The position numbers and the translations under genes were made by a program. Shown piece by piece: positions 44,180-53,416 of a stretch of 64,000 nucleotides of DNA. Source of the stretch: Devosia rhodophyticola (GTDB taxonomy: Bacteria > Pseudomonadota > Alphaproteobacteria > Rhizobiales > Devosiaceae); contig NZ_CP118247.1 of assembly GCF_028816475.1 (NCBI RefSeq), positions 2,534,001 to 2,598,000 of the forward strand. Reading direction: 5' to 3'. Position 1 is the first letter of the stretch. Each line of letters opens with the position of its first letter. The notes beneath the pieces were generated by a model. The model was not told where the DNA came from, made no database searches, and saw nothing but the letters and a program-made list of their open reading frames with translations.

Positions 44180-44581
44180 ATGAAGACATTGATTATTGCC
44201 GCAATGGCCATGATGGGAATTGCCATGGCTGGCCTGCCGGTTGCGGCGCAAACACTAAACCCCGAGGGGCGCTGGGAAATTGAGAGCCGCGATTCACGTT
44301 ATGACGTGAAACTGTGTGGCGATGACGGTACCAGACTGTGTGCGACGCTGGTGTGGCTGGGCAATGGCGGGGATTCGCCGGAAAATCGGCCCTATCTCAA
44401 CACGATGATCTTGGACACAATTCCGCTGGTTGGCTCGGCCAAATGGCGGGGTACGCTTAGTCTTTATGGCCATCAGGCGCGCGGGACCGTGACCATGGTT
44501 GGCCCGGACCAGATGAGTTTGCGCGGCTGCTTTTTGGGGATTATCTGCCGGACCTACCAGATGTACCGCTATAACGGGTAG
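44180..44581 (+). CDS. secreted DUF2147-like protein
   Basis: 133 residues with a signal peptide (LIIAAMAMMGIAMAGLPVAAQ). The mature part has the DUF2147 pattern: GRWEIESRDSRYDVKLC, LCATLVWLG, then short beta strands to the C terminus. Two cysteine pairs may be oxidised. A GTG at 44177 is an alternative start. The family has lipid-binding-like folds without a settled role. Confidence 0.75.
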   Translation: MKTLIIAAMAMMGIAMAGLPVAAQTLNPEGRWEIESRDSRYDVKLCGDDGTRLCATLVWLGNGGDSPENRPYLNTMILDTIPLVGSAKWRGTLSLYGHQARGTVTMVGPDQMSLRGCFLGIICRTYQMYRYNG

Positions 44582-44584
44582 CGG

Positions 44585-45499
44585 TCAGGGGTGCATGATT
44601 TCGGCGGCGGAAACGCGAAGCCGCCGTTTTTCAAGCACTGCTGGCACGGTTTCGACCACAACAATGGCGATGAAAAGCACGCTGGCGCCGAAATAGCCGA
44701 CCAGCGGCAGGCGCTCGCCCAGCACCACCGCTGCGCCAAGGGCCGCGAACAGGCTTTCGGCTGACAGGATGATGGCAGCGTTGGCCGAGGGGACATATTG
44801 CTGGCCGATGGCCTGGAAGGTGAAGGCAACGGCGGTGGAGAGAATGCCGGTGTAGGCGATCTGGATCCAGCCGGCCTGCAGCGCCGCGATATTGGGTTGT
44901 TCAAGCACCAGAGCGAAGACGAGCGCCATCAGGCCCGCCGCTAGAAAGCTGATGGCGGACACATAAATCGGCAGGCCGGTGGCGCGGGCAATGTAGCCGA
45001 GCATGAGCACGTGACAGGCCCAAAAAACTGCGCTGAAGACGATGATGCCGTCGCCGAGGTTGAAACTGTCGAGGCCGCCACCGTTCAGATAGTAAATACC
45101 CACCAGTGCCAGCGGTACGCAAATCAGCACCACGGGATGTGGTTTGGTGCGCATGACGATAAAGGCGATAGCTGGCACGAAGAACACATAAAGCCCGGTG
45201 AGAAAGCCGCCATTGGTGACGGTTGTCGAAATCAGGCCTTCCTGCTGCAGCCATGAGCCCAGGAAAAATACCACGCTCAGGACCATGACCAGACCCCAGT
45301 GGCGAGGCGACAGCGGGGTTTTCTTGCGCTTATGCTCGAACAGGGCCAACGGCATGATGACGAGGCCGCCCAACAAATAACGGGCGGCGGCAAAGGTCAG
45401 CGGTCCCATTGAATCCATGGCCGACTTTTGCGCCACGAAGGCAAAACCCCACAGCATGGTGCAGGCAAGGAGCAGGAGGGTGGCAAGAGGGCGGGTCAT
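44585..45499 (-). CDS. DMT superfamily transporter, EamA domain
   Basis: 304 residues, ten helices in two EamA repeats (LLLACTMLWGFAFVAQKSAMD at the start; ILSAESLFAALGAAVVLGERLP in the second half, with the conserved LGE). Probable metabolite or drug exporter, substrate unknown. Three bases separate its stop from the convergent DUF2147-like gene. Confidence 0.9.
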   Translation of the reverse strand: MTRPLATLLLLACTMLWGFAFVAQKSAMDSMGPLTFAAARYLLGGLVIMPLALFEHKRKKTPLSPRHWGLVMVLSVVFFLGSWLQQEGLISTTVTNGGFLTGLYVFFVPAIAFIVMRTKPHPVVLICVPLALVGIYYLNGGGLDSFNLGDGIIVFSAVFWACHVLMLGYIARATGLPIYVSAISFLAAGLMALVFALVLEQPNIAALQAGWIQIAYTGILSTAVAFTFQAIGQQYVPSANAAIILSAESLFAALGAAVVLGERLPLVGYFGASVLFIAIVVVETVPAVLEKRRLRVSAAEIMHP

Positions 45500-45587
45500 G
45501 GCGGCTCACATAACAGACATGATTGGCTGTAGAGCACAGATCGACATTGAATTCCAAGCCTCCCATGCTCCCAAATGAAACGTTGAT

Positions 45588-46826
45588 CTAGGCGAGTTCG
45601 GCTTCGAGCGCGCCGATCAACTGGTCGATTTCGGCCGGGGTGGTGTAGTGGGTAAATGACAGGCGCAGAACGCCATGGTCAGGCGCAATCCCGAGGGCTT
45701 CAAGCAGGCGATAGGAATAGAAATGGCCAGCACCAGCCATGATGCCATGCCGGGCCAATCGCGTTGCCACGTCGCGACCCGGTTCGCGCAGGACCATTGA
45801 AATGGTTGGGGCGCGGTCGGCGGGATTTTTCGGGCCAATCAGGCGTACCGAATTTTTGTTGGCCAGATAGTTCAGCAACGGCGTTGCCAGCGCGATTTCC
45901 TGGGCACGCATGGCGGTGTGGGCGCGGCGGAACGGGTTTTCGCCCGTAATGGCGGGATCGGCCAGTCCGGCGACGGCTTCGAGATAATCAGCGATACCAG
46001 CGCATGCGGCGATCTGGGCATGGTCGGGGCCAGCGGGCGTCAGGCGGTAGCGGGGCTTGTCATTGTTGAAATAATGCCCCTGATTGGGCAATTGTGCCGC
46101 CAACTCGGGGCGAATGGCCATGACGCCCTGATGCGGCCCATAAACCTTGTAGGCGGAGAAAAAATAGATATCGACGCCGAGCGCTTGCAGATCGGGCAGG
46201 CCGTGGGGGGCGTAACTGACGCCGTCGATGATTGTGAGGGCGCCTACAGCCTTGGCGCGGGCGGCAATATCGGCGACCGGATTGATTTCACCAACAATGT
46301 TGGAGCAGTGCGGCGCGGCGATCAGTTTGACGTCCTTGTCGAGCAAGGCATCCAGATCGACCAGATCAAGGTGTCCGGTCTGGGGATCGACTTGCCATTC
46401 GCGCACGATGATGCCGCGATCGGCCAGGCGTCGCCAGGTGCCGGTATTGGCCTCATGGTCCTGATTGGTGACGATGATGACGTCGCCGGGCTTGAGCCAG
46501 GCGCCAAAGGCCTGACCGAGCACATAAGTGTTGGCGGAACTGGAGGGGCCGATGTGGATCCAGTCAGGGGAGACATTGAAGGCCTCTGCCATGCGCTCAA
46601 AGGCCAGATCCATGGCCTCGCTGGCGACAATTGAGGCGGGAAAGACTCCATAGGGCTGCACCTTGGTGCGGCGATAATAGCCTTCGAGACGATCAAGCAC
46701 CTGCCGGGAAGTGTAAGAGCCGCCCGCACATTCGAAAAATGCCTGACCGGCCAGAGACGGTTCGTCAAATGACGGAAAATTGGCGCGAACGCGGGCAGAA
46801 TCGAGCGGTAGGGAGGAAAGGGGCAT
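45588..46826 (-). CDS. class V aminotransferase-fold enzyme, cysteine desulfurase-like (TIGR01976 type)
   Basis: 412 residues. PLP lysine K227 in FSAYKVYGPH and D201 in IIDGVSYAPHG are conserved, with GPSSSANTY in the cofactor pocket. The loop that carries the catalytic Cys in SufS/IscS reads MAGAGHFYSYR and has no Cys. The protein is therefore unlikely to be a classic desulfurase and may be a lyase or transaminase of another substrate. No Suf or Isc genes are nearby. Confidence 0.85.
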   Translation of the reverse strand: MPLSSLPLDSARVRANFPSFDEPSLAGQAFFECAGGSYTSRQVLDRLEGYYRRTKVQPYGVFPASIVASEAMDLAFERMAEAFNVSPDWIHIGPSSSANTYVLGQAFGAWLKPGDVIIVTNQDHEANTGTWRRLADRGIIVREWQVDPQTGHLDLVDLDALLDKDVKLIAAPHCSNIVGEINPVADIAARAKAVGALTIIDGVSYAPHGLPDLQALGVDIYFFSAYKVYGPHQGVMAIRPELAAQLPNQGHYFNNDKPRYRLTPAGPDHAQIAACAGIADYLEAVAGLADPAITGENPFRRAHTAMRAQEIALATPLLNYLANKNSVRLIGPKNPADRAPTISMVLREPGRDVATRLARHGIMAGAGHFYSYRLLEALGIAPDHGVLRLSFTHYTTPAEIDQLIGALEAELA

Positions 46827-47019
46827 CGGTTGGTTCCATTGAGCAGTTACCGATTGGTAATCGGTGTGTCCGAATGAGGCAACCCAGATGCAGCGATCCC
46901 CGGCCGTTGAGGGCCGAGGACCGTTATGCGCGCTGGCTGAGGGGGAGGTTCAGCGCGCGCAGGGTGACGGCGTGCCGGGTCCGCAGGAGGGACGGAACCG
47001 GCAGCCGAACTATTGTCAG

Positions 47020-47712
47020 TTAGCCGTTGATGACTGGGGCATCAGTGGGGGCTACGGTGTTGGTGACTTCGGGCGCACCGCGACGGTCACTGTCATGCTG
47101 GCGGTTGCGGTCCTCGTGGCGCTGGTTGCCATCGCCGCGACCCATCTGGCGGCCGTTTTCACCGGCACGGCGTTGGGGCGCAAGCTTGGTTTTCTGTTCG
47201 TCGGTCAGGCTATCGGCGAAGGCCTCAAGCCGTGGCAGCACTTTGGTCAGTGCATCGGCATGGGCGGTTTCAATCGCGGCGCGAGATTTGATCCTGTCAA
47301 CCATATCGGGTTGCGTGTTGGCATCGGCGGCGGGTCGGGCAGCGCTGACTGTGGCGGCGAAATTGCCTTGAGCGGCCAAAGCCGTGGTCTTTAGATCGTC
47401 CAGCAAAGTCTTCTGCTGATCGGTCAGATCAATGGCGTGGGATATTTTGACTACCGCAATTTCAATGCCTTCGGCGCCGCGGCGGAAGTTGAGCAGGCCA
47501 CCGAGGGCACCGCCACGGGCGTTGCGATTGGCCAAGTTGCCATGTTGACGCTGGCCATTGCCGCGCTGGCCCATATCAGCCATTTTGGTGTTGTCGCCAG
47601 CTTTGGTCTGGGCGACGGGAGTTGCCGACTGGGCGGCGACTGGGGCGACGGCGGAAAGGCCTAGTGCAGCTGTCATCAAGGCAATGATGGCGGTTGAGTG
47701 AATGGTCTTCAT
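47020..47712 (-). CDS. periplasmic Spy/CpxP-like LTXXQ protein
   Basis: 230 residues with a signal peptide ending near APVAAQ. Two LTxxQ motifs (LTDQQK about residue 96 and LTDEQK about 169) lie in long helices, as in the envelope-stress chaperone Spy and CpxP. The N-terminal linker and the C terminus are rich in Gly, Arg, Asn and His, unlike the compact E. coli proteins. A function in envelope protection or metal binding is inference. Confidence 0.8.
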   Translation of the reverse strand: MKTIHSTAIIALMTAALGLSAVAPVAAQSATPVAQTKAGDNTKMADMGQRGNGQRQHGNLANRNARGGALGGLLNFRRGAEGIEIAVVKISHAIDLTDQQKTLLDDLKTTALAAQGNFAATVSAARPAADANTQPDMVDRIKSRAAIETAHADALTKVLPRLEAFADSLTDEQKTKLAPQRRAGENGRQMGRGDGNQRHEDRNRQHDSDRRGAPEVTNTVAPTDAPVING

Positions 47713-47892
47713 CGGGGTCGTTCCTTTGCATGGGATGCTGGACTGTCCAGCACGAGAACGACCTTAGCGGGGACAAGCTATACCCAGCCTTGCGGCCAGA
47801 TGAAGGTTTGGAAAGGATGGTAAGGTGACGGACGCAAAACCCCGGTCAGCGCCGCTGGCGCTGGGGGAAGTGATTGCGCGCCGATCCCCGGA

Positions 47893-48321
47893 TCAGGAGG
47901 CGATATAGTCGCGCAGGGCTTCGGCGTCGCGTTCAGCCTGTTCGATCTTGAATTTGACCACGTCGCCAATCGAAATGATGCCGATCAGCTTGCTGCCTTC
48001 AAGCACCGGCACGTGGCGAATGCGGCGACTGGTCATGCGCTCCATCACCTCATCGATGCTGGTGTCGCGGGAGCAGGTGACGACCGTTGAGGTCATCAGG
48101 GCTGATATTGGTTTGGTCAGGGAATCGGCGGGCTGTTTGCCCAGGTGACGCACAAGGTCCCGTTCGGAAAAAATGCCCATTACGGAGCCGTCGTCTCCGG
48201 CAACAATGACCGCGCCGATATTGTGGGTGTTGAGCATGTCAACGGCGTCGGCCACGGTGGCGCTGGCAGGAAGAGTTTTAACGTCGCTGCCCTTGGCGCC
48301 CAGAATGGTGTCTACAAGCAT
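47893..48321 (-). CDS. CBS-domain pair protein
   Basis: 142 residues from the ATG at 48321 (GGAGG nine bases upstream). Two CBS motifs: VADAVDMLNTHNIGAVIV with GIFSERDLVRH, and SIDEVMERMTSRRIRHVPVLEG with GIISIGDVVK. Such stand-alone pairs bind adenine nucleotides and may regulate partner enzymes. The partner is unknown. Confidence 0.92.
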   Translation of the reverse strand: MLVDTILGAKGSDVKTLPASATVADAVDMLNTHNIGAVIVAGDDGSVMGIFSERDLVRHLGKQPADSLTKPISALMTSTVVTCSRDTSIDEVMERMTSRRIRHVPVLEGSKLIGIISIGDVVKFKIEQAERDAEALRDYIAS

Positions 48322-48385
48322 GATGCAATCCTCCACATGTTCATCAAAGAGTTTGCACCGCTATCGGCCCATCGGCAAGCCCAAT

Positions 48386-48413
48386 GCAAAAAGGGCTGGC
48401 ATGGCGCCAGCCC
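48386..48413 (-). terminator. intrinsic terminator after the 48439 gene
   Basis: Perfect 8-base stem GGGCTGGC/GCCAGCCC with a five-base loop, followed on the minus strand by five T. It lies between the stop of the small membrane gene and the start of the CBS gene. Confidence 0.8.
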
Positions 48414-48438
48414 AGTATTAATCCATGGAGTTTGGAGG

Positions 48439-48738
48439 TCAGCCCTCGCCCTGTCCTGGTTTCCAGTATTGGCGGACATTGCGCGGGGCAGGCGCCTGTT
48501 TGGGAATAGCGCCGCGCCAGCTTATGCGCGCGACTTCAAACAGGATTGCGAACACCAGCATGGTCAGCGGCACCATGAATGCCGCGATCTGGGGATCGAT
48601 GGTTCGGGCGAGGCTGGCGGCGCTGGCAGGTGTAACCCCAACCAACAGCGCCATCACGGCACCACAAACAACGAGCGCAGACGAGGCAATGGCGTAAAGT
48701 TTGAAACTTTTGCGCTGACCAGACGTAGATTTGTGCAT
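48439..48738 (-). CDS. small two-helix membrane protein
   Basis: 99 residues. Two hydrophobic helices (about 14-36 and 50-70) with a periplasmic loop and a Pro/Arg-rich cytoplasmic tail ending PGQGEG. No known motif. It is followed by a strong terminator, which supports it as a genuine transcribed gene. Confidence 0.7.
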   Translation of the reverse strand: MHKSTSGQRKSFKLYAIASSALVVCGAVMALLVGVTPASAASLARTIDPQIAAFMVPLTMLVFAILFEVARISWRGAIPKQAPAPRNVRQYWKPGQGEG

Positions 48739-48895
48739 GGGATCGTCTCAACTTGCGTTCACAATGATGCCATCTAACGCTGCAAATGCGGATGGAGTTT
48801 GTGTCGAACGGGGTGATGCGCGTACCATTTGAGGGCAAAACTGTGGCAGAGCCCACCGTTGGAGCCGTTCAGACATCAACTGGCAGGAGGCTGGG

Positions 48896-49315
48896 ATGCG
48901 TTACGTGCTTGCAATTGCATTGATGCTATTTTCTTTTTCCGGATTAGTATTGGCCCAATCCACAACGGATGACACGCCCTGGCAGGCGGTGGTCACTCAG
49001 CAAGTTGAGGCGTTTCGGTACGGTGACAGTGCTGCTGCGCTGGCGGTGGCGGGACTCAAGTTCAAGGAAAGTTTCGCCAATCCTGACGATTTTTACGCCG
49101 CAATCGAGCGCTCCGGCTACGCGCCGATCATAAAATCGCGCTCGCACAGCTTTGGTGATTTCCAGAAAATCAGCGATGCGCTGGTTGTGCAGGTGGTCAA
49201 GTTTGTCGGCCCCGACTATGGGCTCTATGAGGCGCTTTACCAGATGGGCAAGGAAAGCGATGGCTGGCGCGTGCTTGGGGTAGCGCTGAAGCGTGAGCAG
49301 GGGATTGGCGCGTGA
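48896..49315 (+). CDS. secreted DUF4864 protein
   Basis: 139 residues with a signal peptide (ALMLFSFSGLVLAQ). The pattern WQAVVTQQVEAFRYGD, FKESFANPDDFYAAIERSGYAPI fits DUF4864, an NTF2-like periplasmic family of unknown role. The next gene begins 22 bases after its stop with its own ribosome site, so the pair is probably co-transcribed. Confidence 0.85.
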   Translation: MRYVLAIALMLFSFSGLVLAQSTTDDTPWQAVVTQQVEAFRYGDSAAALAVAGLKFKESFANPDDFYAAIERSGYAPIIKSRSHSFGDFQKISDALVVQVVKFVGPDYGLYEALYQMGKESDGWRVLGVALKREQGIGA

Positions 49316-49337
49316 GACGCGCTCGAATGGAGACGTC

Positions 49338-50159
49338 ATGAAATTGCGGATTGCGGGGGCGCTAGTGCTGTTGGCGTTGAGCGCGGTTGGCATCAAGGCA
49401 CAGGCGCGGTTGCCCGATGGCGACGTGGCCGCGGCGCGTGGACAGGGGGCTGTCAGGGCGTGGTATGCCAACCCCACGGATCGCTATGATCACGGGATAT
49501 TGGGCGATGCCATCGAGGCAGGAAGCCTTGTGGCGGAGGATGCTGGCGGGCAACGCTATCAACTGGATTTGCCGCAATCCCAGGTTTTTGAAGATATTAC
49601 GCCACGGTTGGCGGATCTTGATGGGGATGGGCGCAACGAAGTCATCGCCATCCGCACCACGATCAAGGCTGGTGCAGCGGTTGCAGTTTATCGGATCGGC
49701 GCATCTGGCCTTGAGGGGGTGGGCGCAACGGCCCCGCTGGGGCGGACGCATCGCTGGCTCTCGATTGCCGGGATTGCTGATTTTACCGGTGCGGGCGGGG
49801 CGCAGATCGCGATTGTCAAAACGCCGCATATAGGGGGAATTCTTGAGGTTCTGGCGCTCCGCAAGGGCAAACTGGTTTCGCTGTTTCAACCGGTCGGCGG
49901 CTATTCGAGCCATTTCATCGGTTCGCGCGATTTAAGCCTGGCGGGCGTCGGAGATGTCGATGGTGATGGGATCGCTGACCTGGTATTACCCGCTCAGGCA
50001 CGCCGCAGCGTGACCGTCTTCAGCTTTGCCAAGGGCGTTCGGGCGCTGTTTGAAGCGGGCTTGCCCAGCGCCATTAGCCGGCCGATACGTGTTGACGGGG
50101 TCGGTCGGATCCGGGTGCCGCTGGAGAGCGGCAAAATTGTTGAGGTCAAGAGTCGCTGA
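49338..50159 (+). CDS. secreted FG-GAP/VCBS-repeat protein
   Basis: 273 residues from the ATG at 49338 (GGAG six bases upstream). Signal peptide, then beta-propeller-like repeats with calcium-binding loops DLDGDGRNE and DVDGDGIAD. Such proteins are extracytoplasmic scaffolds or adhesins; no enzyme motif was seen. Lies between the DUF4864 gene and aatA on the same strand. Confidence 0.82.
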   Translation: MKLRIAGALVLLALSAVGIKAQARLPDGDVAAARGQGAVRAWYANPTDRYDHGILGDAIEAGSLVAEDAGGQRYQLDLPQSQVFEDITPRLADLDGDGRNEVIAIRTTIKAGAAVAVYRIGASGLEGVGATAPLGRTHRWLSIAGIADFTGAGGAQIAIVKTPHIGGILEVLALRKGKLVSLFQPVGGYSSHFIGSRDLSLAGVGDVDGDGIADLVLPAQARRSVTVFSFAKGVRALFEAGLPSAISRPIRVDGVGRIRVPLESGKIVEVKSR

Positions 50160-51428
<1,269 letters not shown>

Positions 51429-51463
51429 AGCGCCCTGACACGGCCCACAAACCCATAAGGAAA

Positions 51464-51491
51464 GGCCTCGCCCGAGGGGATGGGCGAGGCC
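51464..51491 (-). terminator. strong hairpin 35 bases after aatA
   Basis: Perfect 10-base stem GGCCTCGCCC/GGGCGAGGCC with an eight-base loop. The T-run (TTTCCTT) is on the minus side, so it ends a minus-strand transcript, but it can also stop aatA transcription. Confidence 0.75.
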
Positions 51492-51634
51492 AAGGGGCCT
51501 GACACCTAAGCATCAAACCTTTCCGGTTCGGCGCCAATGGCTGCCGGAATGTCAATGCGACTATCGTTGAGATCGTCGTCCAGCACAAACGCGCAATCGG
51601 AAGATCAGCTATGCGGATCGAGCTGAAACAGGGC

Positions 51635-51823
51635 AAAAAAAAGCCCTGCTCGAAAGCAGGGCTGGTGATCGACAGAGCCGATCAAAAGTGGCGGCATCGG
51701 GCAAGGGAGGAGGATATGCCGTCTGCCGGGTGGGCCCAAGTCGAGGGAGGAGGATACGACTTAAACCCGGTCGTTGGGCAACGTGGTCCGCGGGAGGAGG
51801 ATGCGGAGGACGTCGCGTCAACG
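51635..51823 (-). ncRNA. AbcR/cuckoo-like small RNA A
   Basis: On the minus strand, three hairpins in succession each display CCTCCTCCC in the loop. The best two have stems AAGTCG/CGACTT and GGCA/TGCC, both with the 13-base loop TATCCTCCTCCCT. A perfect intrinsic terminator (AGCCCTGCT/AGCAGGGCT plus T-run, 51635-51663) ends the unit. The promoter is TTGCTG-N16-CTATAT at 51830-51857. The loop sequence is complementary to Shine-Dalgarno sequences, so the RNA probably blocks translation of target messages. Position between aatA and lsrB is the AbcR (alpha-r15) locus of Sinorhizobium and Brucella, as I recall it. Confidence 0.75.
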
Positions 51824-51829
51824 TGGCCA

Positions 51830-51883
51830 ATATAGGTTTTGACCAATCGGTCAGCAATGGGGCTATGGGTATGTCAGCCATGC
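51830..51883 (-). promoter_or_regulatory. promoter and upstream box of small RNA A
   Basis: -10 CTATAT (51830-51835), -35 TTGCTG (51852-51857), then 13 bases to the conserved box GCATGGCTGACAT (51871-51883). The same arrangement recurs before small RNAs B and C. Confidence 0.6.
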
Positions 51884-51930
51884 GTTTTTTGCAGCGACAA
51901 GTTGTCAAGTCGCGGCGCTGGGAAGCGGGC

Positions 51931-52122
51931 AAAAAGAGGCTCCACTCTAAGAGTGGAGCCTGATGAGCGGCCGAAGCCAAATCTCAAGTAAAAGTAATGC
52001 GCAAGGGAGGAGGATATGCGCCTTACCGAATGGGCCTTGATCGAGGGAGGAGGATACGATCACGACCCGATGTTGCGATACAGCGACCCGAGGGAGGAGA
52101 ATACGGGGCGCGTCTCAGCAAC
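51931..52122 (-). ncRNA. AbcR/cuckoo-like small RNA B
   Basis: Near-duplicate of small RNA A, displaced by 300 bases. Three hairpins: CCCG/CGGG with loop TATTCTCCTCCCT, TGATCG/CGATCA with loop TATCCTCCTCCCT, and GCGCA/TGCGC with the same loop. A perfect terminator GGCTCCACTC/GAGTGGAGCC plus T-run ends it at 51931. Loops are conserved while stems differ but stay complementary, which is good evidence for selected RNA structure. Promoter TTGCAA-N16-CCATTT at 52130-52157. Confidence 0.78.
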
Positions 52123-52129
52123 AAGTTCT

Positions 52130-52183
52130 AAATGGGCCACGAGGCGGAAAGTTGCAAGAGGCGGTTGGTCATGCCAGCCATGC
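52130..52183 (-). promoter_or_regulatory. promoter and upstream box of small RNA B
   Basis: -10 CCATTT (52130-52135; CATTTA one base over is equivalent), -35 TTGCAA (52152-52157), 13 bases to box GCATGGCTGGCAT (52171-52183). Confidence 0.6.
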
Positions 52184-52220
52184 ATTTTTTGCGGGGGCTG
52201 AACTCGGGCCTGATCGCCGC

Positions 52221-52328
52221 AAAAGAAAAGGCCTCGTCCGAGGGGAACGAGGCCTTTTCTGTGTGGAGCAGGCTCCACAGGAGGGAACGCAACGAGCTAG
52301 AAGGGAGGGAGGGAACAGCTCGTTGTGT
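52221..52328 (-). ncRNA. AbcR-like small RNA C, shorter variant
   Basis: About 108 bases. First hairpin AACGAGCT/AGCTCGTT has an 18-base loop with CCCTCCCTCCC; a single-stranded TTCCCTCC follows, then a TGTGGA/TCCACA hairpin and a perfect terminator AAAAGGCCTCGT/ACGAGGCCTTTT with T-rich tail. It differs from A and B in having CCCTCCC rather than CCTCCTCCC, and fewer displayed loops. Promoter TTGATA-N16-CTATAT at 52336-52363. Confidence 0.7.
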
Positions 52329-52335
52329 GACGGTG

Positions 52336-52390
52336 ATATAGTACTGGGCTATGTGCCTATCAATTGGTCACATCGTTATGGCAGCCATGC
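52336..52390 (-). promoter_or_regulatory. promoter and upstream box of small RNA C
   Basis: -10 CTATAT (52336-52341), -35 TTGATA (52358-52363), 14 bases to box GCATGGCTGCCAT (52378-52390). The box begins 37 bases past the lsrB stop codon. Confidence 0.6.
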
Positions 52391-52426
52391 GCTCAGTGGG
52401 AAGGTGTGCCATATTACAGGTGCTCC

Positions 52427-53320
52427 CTAGAAGCTCCACTCGCGGGCCTTGGCGACCAGAAAGTCGCGGAAAACCCCAACGCGCTTGGAGTTCTTGAGGG
52501 CCGGCGGATAGACGAAAAATGCTTCATATTCCGGGATCTGGATTTCATTGAAGACCTGAACCAGATTGTCTTCCTGCTCGGTAACGTAATCGGGAAGCAT
52601 CGCGATGCCGGCGCCGGCGCGGGTCGCCTGCATCATGCCGTAGATGGCATTGACCTTGAGTGCGGCGCGGCGCGGGTTATTGTCGGCGCGGCCAAAGCGT
52701 TCAAGATAATTGATGTCACCCAGATAGGAGGGCACCGGTTCACCAAAACTGATGATGCGGTGATTATCGAGATCCTCGACATCCTTGGGCATGCCGTGCT
52801 CGGCAATGTAGTCTTTGGAGGCATAGAAGTGATTGTGCACGGTGAACAGCTTGCGCAGAATCATTTCGGACTGATTGGGCCGATGCAGGCGAATGGCAAC
52901 GTCGGCTTCGCGCATCGCCAGATCAAGCTCGGCGTCGTTGAGCCGGATTTCAAGCTGGATCAGCGGATAAAGATTGAGGAATTCATCAAGACGCGAAGAG
53001 AGCCACGCCGAGCCGATGCCCACGGTGGTGGTGACAATCAGCGGGCCGGTGGGATCATCCTGGCTCTCCGACATCTGGGTTTCCACCTGCTGGAGTTCCC
53101 AATGCATGCGGTGGGCGGTGCGGAAGAGTTGTTCGCCCACTTCGGTCAGCACAAGACCGCGGGCGTGGCGAATGAACAGCTTCAGGCCAAGATCGTCTTC
53201 AAGCGCCGAAATCTGACGGCTGACCGCAGATTGGCTCATGCCCAGCTTTTCAGCCGCGTGGGTAAAGCTCCCCGACTCGGCAGCCGTATGGAAGATGCGG
53301 AGCTTGTCCCAATCCAGCAT
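52427..53320 (-). CDS. lsrB: LysR-type regulator LsrB/VtlR
   Basis: 297 residues. The start MLDWDKLRIFHTAAESGSF, the helix-turn-helix GMSQSAVSRQISALEDDLG and location next to trxB identify LsrB (VtlR in Brucella), which activates AbcR small RNAs and stress genes in relatives. The protein contains no cysteine, whereas thiol-based sensing has been described for Sinorhizobium LsrB. The three small RNA genes with a shared upstream box lie directly downstream on the same strand and are its likely targets. The upstream extension to 53338 was not used. Confidence 0.88.
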   Translation of the reverse strand: MLDWDKLRIFHTAAESGSFTHAAEKLGMSQSAVSRQISALEDDLGLKLFIRHARGLVLTEVGEQLFRTAHRMHWELQQVETQMSESQDDPTGPLIVTTTVGIGSAWLSSRLDEFLNLYPLIQLEIRLNDAELDLAMREADVAIRLHRPNQSEMILRKLFTVHNHFYASKDYIAEHGMPKDVEDLDNHRIISFGEPVPSYLGDINYLERFGRADNNPRRAALKVNAIYGMMQATRAGAGIAMLPDYVTEQEDNLVQVFNEIQIPEYEAFFVYPPALKNSKRVGVFRDFLVAKAREWSF

Positions 53321-53416
53321 TTGACGCTTTCCCCTCATTGAAACGCGCCATTTTGGTACGGCGCGTCATCCCATTCTTGTTCCCGCCCTGCTTGTAACGG
53401 TTCTGGCACGAATTGG

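Noticed and set aside
51609..52201. Repeated GGGAGGAGGATA strings read as ribosome sites of small plus-strand genes
   Set aside because: Each occurrence is the complement of a hairpin loop in a minus-strand RNA with its own promoter and terminator; the frames after them are short and not conserved between copies.
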